64,000 nucleotides of DNA from Castellaniella sp040276065 (GTDB lineage Bacteria; Pseudomonadota; Gammaproteobacteria; Burkholderiales; Burkholderiaceae_B): contig NZ_JBELOI010000001.1 of the NCBI RefSeq assembly GCF_040276065.1, positions 558,001 through 622,000 on the forward strand, in the 5' to 3' direction. The position numbers were made by a program, and so were the translations under genes. The notes under the pieces were generated by a model. It ran no database searches. It was not told the origin of the DNA and saw nothing but the letters and a program-made list of their open reading frames with translations. This document shows positions 9,604-18,139 of this stretch, in pieces; the first letter of the stretch is position 1, and each line of letters starts with the position of its first letter.

Positions 9604-10988
9604 TGCTCTTTACCTTGTGTGCGCGGCGTGCTCGCCGCTATCGACTGAGTCCGGAACGCCGCTTCTGACTCGGCCCCCTGTTGCAGATAATCAAAGGCCG
9701 CCAGGACGAAAATCCGCCCAAGGGCTTTGAGTTCCTCGACCTCGACATGTTCGTCCGCGGCACCCAGGCGATAGGGTGTCGGTCCACACACCACCGAAGG
9801 GATGCCACGGTAGCGGTACAGCCGTGAATCCGACGCGCCCACGCGCATGTTCAGTACGGAGGCCTGACCCAGGACTTCCGCGCAGGCCGCGGCGGTCAGG
9901 GCCACGATCTCATGTTCCGGATCGGTATAGCTGGGTTCATAGCGGTTGGTGTATTGGTATTCGATGCCTTCCAGCGGATCCAGCAAGCTCGCGATATGCG
10001 CTTCGAGTTTCGCCAGGTCCACCCCTGGAGGGATGCGGATGTCCAGCCCCGCGTGAGCGTGGTCCGCCACCAGGTTCTTGGAGGTGCCGCCATCGATGGT
10101 GCCGATGTTGACGGTGATCTTGCGCAGAACCTCGGCCTCGCCCTGCCCGGAAATCGACTCGGAGACCGCGCGGGCGTCCTCGATCGCGGCGTCGACCGCT
10201 TTGGGCAGGGCCACGGGATAATCTCGTAGGCTGCTCAGACGCTGCAGGGCGGCCATGAGCCGATCGATGGCGTTGCAGCCCAGGTGCACATGGGCGCCGT
10301 GGCTTGCCTGGCCGTGCGCGTGCACTTCCATCCACAACATGCCTTTCTCGCCGAAGCGCAGTACGCGTGGCGAGCCGGCATCGCCGGAAATCATGGCGTC
10401 GCCCGTCGCGTGGGCCACATGGTCCAGGAGATAGTCCGTTCCGAGCCTGCCCATCGTCTCCTCGTCTCCGGCGAGTGTGAGCACCAATTCCCCGCGCCAG
10501 TGGCTGCGCCATGCACTGAGCGTCTTCATGGCGTAGATCGAGGTGGCGACGCCGCCTTTCATGTCCGAGACCCCGCGCCCGTATAGGAATCCCTCGCGCT
10601 GCGTGGCGGTGAAAGGATCCGATTGCCACTGCGCGGCCTTGCCGGCCGGGAATGTGTCGAGGTGGCCGTTGAAGATCAACCGGCGGCCGGGGCGGTGGCC
10701 TTGCAGTCGGGCGACCACGTTGACGATGTGCGGTTCCGAGGTGATCAGCTCGACCTGCGCGCCATCGATGCCACGTATGATGCCGGCGATGACCTCGGCA
10801 ATTGCCCGGGTGTCGCCCGGTGGGCTTTCCGATGGGATGGCCACGAGCTGCGAGGTGATTGACACGACCTCTTCGGCGGTTTGTTGCGTGGTTGCCCGCA
10901 GCCTCTCGCGCGCGCCGTCCGTGTTCTGCGCCGGTGCCGCTTGCGGGGTTTGCTGGCCGGGAGGGCTCGTGCGCTTGTGGCTGCTCAT
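9600..10988 (-). CDS. M20 family metallopeptidase/deacylase (ArgE/DapE/CPG2-like)
   Basis: This about 462 aa enzyme belongs to the zinc M20 family, which removes acyl or amino-acid groups from N-blocked substrates. Visible motifs include NGHLDTFPAG (first metal His and Asp), GRGVSDMKGGVA (bridging Asp), LAGDEETMG (catalytic Glu pair) and SGDAGS. The dimerisation domain is typical. The ATG ending at 10988 (MSSHKRTSPPG) has GGAG 5 nt upstream; earlier in-frame ATGs at 11039, 11033 and 11003 lack that. The residues up to about 45 are a Pro/Gln-rich extension before the conserved domain. It is the first gene of the operon and its promoter faces the LysR gene. The substrate is unknown. Confidence 0.88.
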   Translation of the reverse strand: MSSHKRTSPPGQQTPQAAPAQNTDGARERLRATTQQTAEEVVSITSQLVAIPSESPPGDTRAIAEVIAGIIRGIDGAQVELITSEPHIVNVVARLQGHRPGRRLIFNGHLDTFPAGKAAQWQSDPFTATQREGFLYGRGVSDMKGGVATSIYAMKTLSAWRSHWRGELVLTLAGDEETMGRLGTDYLLDHVAHATGDAMISGDAGSPRVLRFGEKGMLWMEVHAHGQASHGAHVHLGCNAIDRLMAALQRLSSLRDYPVALPKAVDAAIEDARAVSESISGQGEAEVLRKITVNIGTIDGGTSKNLVADHAHAGLDIRIPPGVDLAKLEAHIASLLDPLEGIEYQYTNRYEPSYTDPEHEIVALTAAACAEVLGQASVLNMRVGASDSRLYRYRGIPSVVCGPTPYRLGAADEHVEVEELKALGRIFVLAAFDYLQQGAESEAAFRTQSIAASTPRTQGKEQ

Positions 10989-11033
10989 GTGTGCTCCAGA
11001 CATTGATCTGATCCCATTATGGGTTGTGGACAT

Positions 11034-11050
11034 ATTCATAGCTAATGAAT
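11034..11050. promoter_or_regulatory. Inverted repeat, candidate LysR-type operator
   Basis: ATTCAT-N5-ATGAAT is a perfect 6 bp inverted repeat lying between the M20 start (10988) and the LysR start (11199). It contains a T-N11-A core, the usual LysR-box form. Position and shape fit the divergent regulator's site; binding is inferred. Confidence 0.5.
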
Positions 11051-11198
11051 TATCTTGGGTAGGCTATTAAGAATCTTGATAGGTTCGGAGGGCCTGGCAG
11101 CGGGATGCGATGGCTGTTGCCGTCGCGGCGGGTGCTCTGGGAAACTGACCATGATCAGCGGTTTCCGATGCGTGGCGTCGGCGACGAGGGGGCAGGGT

Positions 11199-12092
11199 AT
11201 GAGGTTGAATTGGCAACAACTCGCATGCTTTCGGGCGATCATGGCCTGCGGCACGACGACGGCTGCGGCTGAAATGCTCAATCTGTCGCAACCTTCGATC
11301 AGTTCGAGGCTGTCGAATCTGGAGCATCAGCTTGGTTTCGATCTGTTCGTGCGCGAGAAAGGGCGCCTGATACCGACCGCGGAGGCGCATCACTTCCATA
11401 CGGTGGCGCTGCAGACGCTGGATTCCCTGGACAGGGCCGCGGATGTGGCGCAGGAAATCCGCAATGGCCGCCTCGGCTATTTGACGATCGTGTCATACCC
11501 CGGCGTCGCCATGCAGTTTCTGCCGCAGGTCCTGGGTGAGTTCCTGGAGAACCGCCCGGCCGTGCGCGTCAAGTTGCAGTCGCGCAGCTCGCGCGAGATT
11601 CGCGAGCTGTTTCCCGTCAATTGGTTCGACATTGGCATCTCCGAGCTGCCGGTCGACGACACTGTCGTTGACGTGACGCCCTTGTCGTTCGAGTGCGTGA
11701 TGGCGCTGCATCCGGATCATCCCCTGGCGAGCGAGGCGGTGTTGACGCCCGCCTTGCTCGATGGCCAGGCCTTTGTCTCGGTGTTCCACGAGCATTCCAC
11801 CTATCGGCAACTGGCCGAGGCCTTTGCCGGCGCGGGCAAGGAATGGCGCGTGATCCTCGAAACAGAGTATTTCGAGGCGGCTTGCTCAGCCGCGATGAGA
11901 GGGGTTGGTGTGGCCGTGCTGGACCCGGTGACCGCCCGGATGCATGCGGGCGCGGATATCGTGATCCGGCCCTTCCTGCCGGCAATCCGCTATGGCATCG
12001 GCATTCTCTTGCCGAAGAATCGGCAGCCCTCGCTGCTGGCGCAGCAATTCTTCGACCTTTTAAAGGGACGTCTGGCCCCGTTTTCGCAGTAA
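11199..12092 (+). CDS. LysR-type transcriptional regulator
   Basis: This 297 aa protein has an N-terminal winged helix (MRLNWQQLACFRAIMACGTT, then AEMLNLSQPSISSRLSNLE) and a C-terminal periplasmic-binding-like effector domain. The start at 11199 is placed at MRLNWQQ because a purine-rich GAGGGGGCAG precedes it and the domain begins there; an upstream in-frame ATG at 11055 would add an unrelated 48 residues and run through the operator region. The gene is divergent from the M20/ureohydrolase/ABC operon and is its likely regulator. The effector domain contains SYPGVAMQFLPQVLGEF. The ligand is not predictable. Confidence 0.9.
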   Translation: MRLNWQQLACFRAIMACGTTTAAAEMLNLSQPSISSRLSNLEHQLGFDLFVREKGRLIPTAEAHHFHTVALQTLDSLDRAADVAQEIRNGRLGYLTIVSYPGVAMQFLPQVLGEFLENRPAVRVKLQSRSSREIRELFPVNWFDIGISELPVDDTVVDVTPLSFECVMALHPDHPLASEAVLTPALLDGQAFVSVFHEHSTYRQLAEAFAGAGKEWRVILETEYFEAACSAAMRGVGVAVLDPVTARMHAGADIVIRPFLPAIRYGIGILLPKNRQPSLLAQQFFDLLKGRLAPFSQ

Positions 12093-12292
12093 TACCCGGT
12101 GGGCCGCCGAGCATCCGCCTCGTCTTGAGCATCCGTGGGCCGTGCATGGGCGGAGCCGGGGAAAGAGCGGTCGGGGCTTGAAAGGAGCGGACTGAGAGGG
12201 CTGGCCTTGCGGCGATCCCATGCTACGATCGTCGCATTTTGTCCGGCGCGCCATCCGATCGGCGCCCGGTCGCCAAGCAAAAGCACCCGCCC

Positions 12293-13054
12293 ATGTTCCG
12301 AGTTTTTCCCGATCCGTCATCCATTGCGGAGTACGTCAGCGCCATTCTCATCGCCAAAATCCAATCCAAGCCCGATACCGTGCTCGGCTTGGCCACCGGC
12401 GGAACGATGGAGCCGATTTATGCACGGTTTGTCGCTCAGGCGCGCCAATCGAAGCTGGATGTGTCCCGTTTGACGTCCTTCAATCTGGACGAGTACATCG
12501 GATTGAGCCCGGATCACCCCAAGAGCTACGCGGCCTATATGCGGGAACACCTGTTCCAGCATCTGGCATTCGACGCGGCGCGTCTGCACCTGCCCGATGG
12601 CTTGGCGCCGGATCTGCCGGCCCACTGCAAGGCATACGCGACCAGGCTGCGCGCGAGCGGGGGGGTTGACCTACAGTTGCTGGGCGTGGGTGGCAACGGG
12701 CATATCGGTTTCAACGAGCCCGGGACGGCCTTTGATTGCCCGTGCCACGTGGTCGAATTGGCTGAGCAGACCCGCATCGACAATAGCCGCTTCTTTGCGG
12801 AAGGTTCGATCGTGCCGGCGTCGGCAATCACGATGGGAATGGCCGAGATCATGGAGGCGCGCGAGATTCTGCTGGTCGCTACCGGTGAGTCCAAGGCCAA
12901 GATCGTGGCGCGGTGGTATCAGCAGGGGGTGACCGAGGCGATTCCGTTCACGGTGCTGAAGCGACATCCGCGCGCCATGGTCATTCTCGATGAAGCCGCC
13001 GCGAGCCTGTTGCCCGACGATGCCCGGCAGCCGCGCATGTTGGTCAGCGGCTAA
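12293..13054 (+). CDS. nagB: Glucosamine-6-phosphate deaminase
   Basis: The enzyme converts glucosamine-6-phosphate to fructose-6-phosphate and ammonia in amino-sugar catabolism. The 253 aa product shows the phosphate-binding GLATGGTMEP, the family TSFNLDEYIGL (with the catalytic Asp) and LGVGGNGHIGFNEPG. The start at 12293 (MFRVFPDP) matches the family N-terminus; an upstream in-frame ATG at 12239 adds 18 unrelated residues. No nagA or amino-sugar transporter is adjacent, so it appears to be a single-gene unit. A 200 bp gap with no obvious features separates it from the upstream LysR gene. Confidence 0.93.
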   Translation: MFRVFPDPSSIAEYVSAILIAKIQSKPDTVLGLATGGTMEPIYARFVAQARQSKLDVSRLTSFNLDEYIGLSPDHPKSYAAYMREHLFQHLAFDAARLHLPDGLAPDLPAHCKAYATRLRASGGVDLQLLGVGGNGHIGFNEPGTAFDCPCHVVELAEQTRIDNSRFFAEGSIVPASAITMGMAEIMEAREILLVATGESKAKIVARWYQQGVTEAIPFTVLKRHPRAMVILDEAAASLLPDDARQPRMLVSG

Positions 13055-13120
13055 GCGGCGCCGACGGCTGGCGCGCGTGCGTTATGGCATACTTGAACCG
13101 CTACTGAAATGGAGGCCCTT

Positions 13121-13315
13121 ATGTCAGGACCACAGGACAAGATCAAGGAAAACAGGATCAGCAGAAAGCATCAGGCGCGGGCGGCGCGGGTTGTCGGCCA
13201 GTTTCTTGCAATCAGGGACTGCCTGAAACAAGCAGAGGCGGACGGCCACGAGATCGATGATCTCGATGAGGTTGCCGCCCAGCTCACTGTCGCGGCGTTC
13301 AAGCCCGTCAAATAG
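13121..13315 (+). CDS. Small hypothetical protein, 64 aa
   Basis: This ORF has a perfect GGAGG 5 nt before its ATG (MSGPQDKIKENRISRKHQ), which supports real expression. The product is short, charged and probably mostly helical, with a basic N-terminal half and an acidic EADGHEIDDLDEVAAQL stretch. No family is recognised. It follows nagB by 66 bp on the same strand and lies just before the broken-gene region. An ATG 12 bp upstream at 13109 is less likely because it would place the ribosome site inside the coding sequence. Confidence 0.6.
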   Translation: MSGPQDKIKENRISRKHQARAARVVGQFLAIRDCLKQAEADGHEIDDLDEVAAQLTVAAFKPVK

Positions 13316-13475
13316 TCAGGGGGCCGCAAGACGTGGCCGTGCCGACGTTGGCTTGGGGTTTGTCGCAAAGCTCCCGGCGGTCATGCGGCTTCTGTGAGTT
13401 GATAGGCATGATCCCGCTCCTCGTTTATGATGGCAAGTAGGCTGCCGTTTTGGTGGCTGAGCCCGGGGGATATTG

Positions 13476-13706
13476 ATGACTGCATACGCCGTGGCGGTAA
13501 TCCGTGAAACCAGGTTGAACGATGAGATTGCCAAATATCTGCGCAGTATTGATGAGACGCTGACCCCGTTTTCCGGCAAGTACATAGTCCACGGCGATCC
13601 GTACAAACCGCTGGAAGGATCGTGGTCGGGCGATCTGGTGGTGATTGAATTTCCGTCGATGGACGACGCCCAGGGCTGGTACAGTTCCGACGCATACTCG
13701 GCTTGA
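13476..13706 (+). pseudogene. DUF1330-family protein, truncated at the 3' end
   Basis: The 76 codons encode a DUF1330-like (ferredoxin-fold, dimeric alpha-beta barrel) N-terminal portion: MTAYAVAVIRETRLNDEIAK, then YIVHGDPYKPLEGSW and VVIEFPSMDDAQGWY. Family members normally run to about 95 residues and finish with a strand after the W-Y helix. Here the frame stops at 13704-13706 straight after SSDAYSA, where the phage-like segment begins. The gene has therefore lost its last 15-25 codons to the junction. It may still be translated, but the last strand is missing. Confidence 0.75.
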
Positions 13707-14823
13707 CTTTCACCGCCGCCAGGGAGAAGCCCGTGATCTGCTGCGCGGCGTTGGTGATGTTGGCGAGCATGGCCGCCGCGTCCGCCCGCGTGCGCAACGT
13801 AGACCAGAATCGGGACATCCCGGCGTCGCCAATGATGGGGGTGACGACCTGCTGGCGAGCCGCCCGGTTAAGCCACGGCGTGAGCATCCCGGACAGGGCC
13901 GTGGGGTCGAGCCGGTGCAGCGTGCCTTGCACGCTTTTGAGCACGCGCGTCACGTCGCGCACCGGCATTTCCATGTGCGAGAACAGCAGCACTTGATCGA
14001 CGTGCTGCACGAGTGTACGCAGGTTGAGCATGAGGGGGCGGTTGTATTCGATGCGGCCGTTGGTGAACCCCTTAGCCGTGGCAGGGAAGGCATAGGCCAT
14101 GCTGGCGTTTTCGCGTTCGACGAGATCGCGCATGGCGGCGTCGCCCACGACGCGCGTGTCGGCCTTGGCCGGGACGTAGCCGCCTCGATAGCTGCCGAAG
14201 GGCGTGGCGAACGCCGTGGCTGTGATCTCGTCGAAGTATTTGCCGAACACGTCCCGGTGCGTTTTCTGCGCCAGCGGCTTGAGGCTTTCGAGCAAGTCCC
14301 ACACACCCTGCCCGAAATCGTAGTGGGCCTTGGTGATCCGGCCCTCGTCGATCATGCGCTTGACGAAGGCATCCCATCGCGCGGTATCGAGCGAACCATC
14401 CTCGCGCTCGGTCGCCCAATTGCGTCCGAGCAGCAGCTTGCGCTTGTTGTTCTCGTTGCCCGTGTGCAGCAGCGCGTGCAGAATTTCCGCTGTGGCGCTA
14501 TTGCCTGCGTCATTGCCGAAGGTGTACCCCAACTCGGGGGCTTCGATGCGTAGGGGCTTGAGCGTGGGCGCAATATCGTTGAGCAGGTCGCGCAGCTTCG
14601 TGAGGTGTTTAGCCTTGTCCGTGCGGTACGCGGTCGCGGCGTCCTTTACCCGGTTCCACATGAACCGGCGAAACGGCCCGGTGTCCCCGCCGTCAACCTC
14701 ACCCACCCAACTTTCCACGCGGCGAGCAGCCGCCAGGATCGTCTTGAATTGGATGAGCCGTTGCTTTCCCTTGGTGATGGCCGACAACTGGCCGGGGGCC
14801 ACGTCCGACAGACCGATCTCCTC
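13707..14823 (-). pseudogene. Phage-derived gene fragment (large virion or polyvalent-type protein)
   Basis: The minus-strand frame is open across this segment and encodes about 370 residues without its own start or stop. It is mostly helical and charged, with segments such as RNWATEREDGSLDTARWDAF, FGSYRGGYVPAKADTRVVGD and LANITNAAQQITGFSLAAVK. This composition and a search-free resemblance to large internal proteins of tailed phages suggest a phage origin; I cannot name the protein. At its 5' side the frame joins the patatin copy in frame (MQRAL followed by EEIGLSDVA). At its 3' side it abuts the broken DUF1330 gene and reads on through that gene antisense. It is a fragment with no visible initiation signal. 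Confidence 0.55.
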
Positions 14824-15535
14824 CAGCGCCCGCTGCATCTTGCGGTATGCGCGCATTTGTTCGGTGACCGCGCGCGTGCGGCTGGAATAGCGGATGTCCT
14901 GGATGCGGTCGCCGACGTCTCCGATGTTGTGCGGCGCCGCGCCGCGCGCTCCATAGATCAACCTGGAACACGAGGGTGTCGCGCTCGGGCCTTTCGGTCA
15001 GCACCTCGGTCAGAGGCGTATTCGAAACCAGTCCGCCGTCCCAATAGTATTCCCCATCGATCTCGATGGCCGGGAAGGCCGGTGGCAGCGCCCCCGAGGC
15101 CATGAAGTGTTCGGGCCGCAGGCGCGTGCGCTGGTTGTCGAAATACGCGAAGTTGCCTGTGCGCACGTTCACCGCGCCCACCGAGACGTGGATTCCGCCG
15201 TCGTTGATGCGGTCGAAGTCGCACAGGCGCTCGAGCGTGTCCCTCAGGGGGCGGGTGTCGTAATAGCCCACGTTGCCGGGGTCTGTCAGCGGCGTCAACA
15301 CGGCGGGCGGAAAACGGGGCCGGAAAAATCCTTTCTGCCCGACCAGCAGTGCGCTGCCGGCGTGCAGATTGCCCATGACCTGGCGCGCCATGTCATTGAT
15401 CTGGAACAGGCTGGCTTCGAGCAGGGGATTGGTGGGCAGGCCACCATAGGGCTGGCAGATCGTGCCCCAGAATTCCCGCAGCCGCTCGATGCGCCGCTCG
15501 GGCGGATTGCCCGCCAGGATTGCGAGGTTCAGCGC
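14824..15535 (-). pseudogene. Duplicated internal fragment of the patatin-like gene, frameshifted
   Basis: About 712 bp are nearly identical to 43682-44395, the intact patatin-like gene. By eye I count roughly five substitutions and one 2-nt deletion (near 14943-14950). The deletion shifts the frame, so the copy cannot make the original protein. The segment corresponds to residues 64-301 of the intact protein and lacks the oxyanion Gly-rich loop and the GISIG nucleophile elbow. It retains the region with the DGG motif (YYWDGGLVSNTP). It lies between the phage-like segment and the yhdP-like segment with no gap at either side. Confidence 0.9.
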
Positions 15536-16856
15536 CGCCTTGATCGGCCTGAGCCGCGCCGCGCCGCCGCCGGACGGCCTGGCGATCGACATCGCCTATC
15601 CCTTGATGGACATGGACGCCTGGAACGATATCGTGGCCGAGTTTTCGGTCGATGGGGATGTCCGCAAAGGCGCCGGCTCTGCGGGCACGGTGTTCCCCGA
15701 GCTGACGATGCTGAATCTGCAGGCCGACGAGGCCCGCGTGCTCGGCATGCGAATGGACCATGCCGTCCTGCGGCTGCTGCGCGACCCCGAGGCTGGCCAG
15801 TGGTCCATGAATGTCCGTTCCGACCAGACTACCGGGACGCTCAAGTGGCGCCAGACGGAGGGCAAGGTGGTTGGCCGGGTGTCGGGCCGCTTCGCCCGCC
15901 TGGGCCTGGGTGACGACCCAGCGGATGGGCCGTCCCTGCTGCCCGAGAACGGCACGGGAGAGATCTCCTTCGATGACGAGCTGGACATGCCGGCGATCAC
16001 TCTGGAGGCCGACGAATTGCGGATCTACGGCCACTCGGCGGGCGCCCTGTCGCTCGAGGGCGTCAAGGACGTGGCCGCCGGAAACTGGCGGCTCGAATCC
16101 CTATTCCTGGGCAATGGGCATGCCAAGGTCCGGGGCACCGGCTCCCGGCGCCTGCGGGGGCGGCAGCGCGGCCTGAGCCTCAAGGCGAATGCCGAGGTCG
16201 CGGACCTGGGCGCATGGCTGGACGGCGCCGGTTTCGCGGATGTGATGGAGGGTGGCCAGAGCGTGCTGAAGGGCGGCTTCGAATGGCGCGATTTTCCCTG
16301 GACGCATCGCAAGGACAGGCTCGGCGGTTCGCTGGACGTGCAACTCGACAAGGGACGGTTCAGCAAGCTGGGATCCCGTTCGGCCAAACTGCTCGAGCTG
16401 CTGTCGCTGCAATCGGTCGCCCGCCTGTCCAGCCTGGACAAGGGCTTGACGGGCCTGACCCAGGAAGGATTCCCTTTCGATCAGTTGCGCGGTAGCGTGG
16501 AGCTCTCGAAGGGCGTGGCCCATGCGCGCGACTACAAGGTGATCAGGCCGGTGGGGACCATCCTGCTCGAGGGCAATTCCAACATCATCGACGAAAGCCT
16601 GGACATGCAGGCCGTCATCGTTCCCAATCTGGATGTCAGCGGCGCGACCATCGCCGCAGGAATTGCGATCAATCCGGTCATCGGCGTGGGCGCGTTCCTC
16701 AGCCAGTGGCTGTTCAAGAACCCGCTGGCTCGCGCCATGACGGTGCGCTATCGGGTCACCGGCACCTGGGACGATCCGGTCGTCACGGAAATCAAGAGCG
16801 AGGAGGCGGCCGTGGCCAGTGGGACCAAGGGCGCAGGTCCACCCGCGGGCCACTAA
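15536..16856 (+). pseudogene. C-terminal part of a second, diverged yhdP-type gene
   Basis: The segment encodes about 430 residues matching the C-terminal third of the yhdP-type protein at 1561-5157, from GLSRAAPPPDGLAIDIAY to the end. The two are collinear but clearly diverged (my visual estimate is about three-quarters identical residues), unlike the near-identical patatin piece. The N-terminal membrane anchor and about 760 residues are missing. An ATG at 15462 exists in frame but lies in sequence belonging to the antisense patatin fragment, so it is not a native start. The final residues (EEAAVASGTKGAGPPAGH) differ from those of the intact gene. It probably came from a related species' yhdP locus. 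Confidence 0.85.
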
Positions 16857-17083
16857 GGGCATTGGATCTGCAATGGGTTGATGCCCTGGATGACGCGGTT
16901 CAGTCGCTGGAAGTGCCGCCGGGCGGGGGTTTCATCTGGGCTGCCAGCGAGCACCGCGCCATGGCGCGGTTGCGCCAGCATGTGCTGGCTGTGCCCGGCG
17001 TCGACCCGCAGCGCATGCGGATCGCCTCGTACTGGAAGCAGGGCGAGGAGGGGTTCCATGAGGCGGCCAGTGTCGGCGGCTGA
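16857..17083 (+). pseudogene. C-terminal fragment of a siderophore-interacting protein (SIP/ViuB-like)
   Basis: Reading in the frame of 16859, the sequence gives ALDLQWVDALDDAVQSLEVP and GGGFIWAASEHRAMARLRQH, then RIASYWKQGEEGFHE before a TGA. This resembles the end of FAD-dependent siderophore-interacting proteins (ferric-siderophore reductases), where W-x-A-x-E and a late YW-x-x-G motif are characteristic. Only the last 75 or so residues remain. There is no start codon of its own and it abuts the stop of the yhdP-like fragment. A GC-rich hairpin follows. Confidence 0.7.
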
Positions 17084-17162
17084 CCTTCCCGTTGCGTGCC
17101 TCCCAGTGCATATGAGACCGGCGGCCAACTGGCGCGTGTGCACGGCGCCCAGGATTGACCCG

Positions 17163-17192
17163 CCCGCGCGGCCTTGAATCGGGCCGTGCGGG
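17163..17192 (+). terminator. GC-rich hairpin after the SIP fragment
   Basis: An 11 bp stem (CCCGCGCGGCC with GGCCGTGCGGG, one G-T pair) encloses an 8 nt loop. There is no U-run, so it may be a rho-dependent or inactive terminator left from the SIP gene. The rest of 17084-17329 shows no gene. Confidence 0.4.
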
Positions 17193-17329
17193 TGCGGCGG
17201 CAGCGGCCCCACGCCGCGGCGATCATTCAACATTAGTGAATCACCTCTTCGACTTTTTACTGTTCCTGGGGAAGGCATGCCCGGGCAAAATTCCTGAGAA
17301 GATCAAGCTTTCACACACAAGGGTGTTTC

Positions 17330-18139
17330 ATGAAAATCTGGCATCAGAGCTTTACCGTCCTTGGCGATCTCGAGGCGTATCACGAATCCTTGAAGCGACA
17401 CTTCGCCCTTGTGGCGAGACCGGGCACCGAGATCGACTTGCACGGTATGCAGCCCGGCACCTATCGCAGCAACTACCCAGGATCGGACATCTGCCATGCG
17501 GCTTTCCAATATGTGCATGGCGTGCAGTTCATGACAGCGGCATTGAAAGCACAAGAGCAGGGCTACGATGTGTATGCCATCAGCACCTTGCCCGAACCGG
17601 CGCTGCGCGAAATCCGTGCGCTGGTGGACATCCCCGTGGTGGGTTATGGCGAGTCAGCTATGCTGATGGCCTGCATGCTGGGCCGCAAATTTGGTGTGCT
17701 GCTTTTCATCGACGACATGAAAGAGCTCGTTGCCGAGAATGCGCGCAACCACGGTTTGTCGGAGCGTTTCGTGGGTGCGGTGCCTGTGGGCTTCGCCTTC
17801 AATGATGTGCTCAAGGCTTTCGAGGATCCGACCGAGCTGATCGAGCGCTTCCGTATTGCGGCGCGCATGCTCATTGCTCAGGGGGCGGATGTCATCATCC
17901 CGGGCGAGGCTCCGCTGAATGTGCTGCTGGCGCAGAACGGCGTGTCGGAAGTGGACGGCGTGCCAGTGCTGGATTCGCTGGCGGCCTGGGTCAAGCAAGC
18001 CGAAGCGTTGGGGGACTTGCGAAATATCTGCGGTATCAAGGCCTGCAGCAAGGGCTACTATCATCGGCTGCCTGATCCAGGCCGGATCAATGAGATTTTT
18101 TCTTTTTACGGTTTGAACCGATTGGAACAATCATTGTGA
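17330..18139 (+). CDS. Asp/Glu/hydantoin racemase-fold protein lacking both catalytic Cys
   Basis: This 269 aa protein has the two-domain aspartate/glutamate/hydantoin racemase fold. The first catalytic Cys position, usually in a (I/A)CFGDP-type stretch, reads AISTLPEP with Thr86. The second, usually GC(A/G), reads IIPGEAPLN with Glu193. Both cysteines needed for two-base racemisation are therefore absent, so the protein is unlikely to be a racemase. A RBS-like AAGGGTG precedes the ATG at 17330. Its tail overlaps the convergent LysR gene by 53 bp. It is the first gene of the large cluster on this side. What it does instead (lyase, isomerase or binding protein) is unknown. Confidence 0.8.
   Translation: MKIWHQSFTVLGDLEAYHESLKRHFALVARPGTEIDLHGMQPGTYRSNYPGSDICHAAFQYVHGVQFMTAALKAQEQGYDVYAISTLPEPALREIRALVDIPVVGYGESAMLMACMLGRKFGVLLFIDDMKELVAENARNHGLSERFVGAVPVGFAFNDVLKAFEDPTELIERFRIAARMLIAQGADVIIPGEAPLNVLLAQNGVSEVDGVPVLDSLAAWVKQAEALGDLRNICGIKACSKGYYHRLPDPGRINEIFSFYGLNRLEQSL

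Noticed and set aside
13381..14961. 526-codon minus-strand open frame read as one protein
   Set aside because: It is a chance fusion of the patatin copy, the phage-like segment and antisense DUF1330 sequence, with an ATG inside the frameshifted patatin copy. No native gene has this shape.
15462..15535. ATG at 15462 as start of the second yhdP-type gene
   Set aside because: The 25 codons after it are antisense to the patatin copy and share nothing with YhdP proteins.
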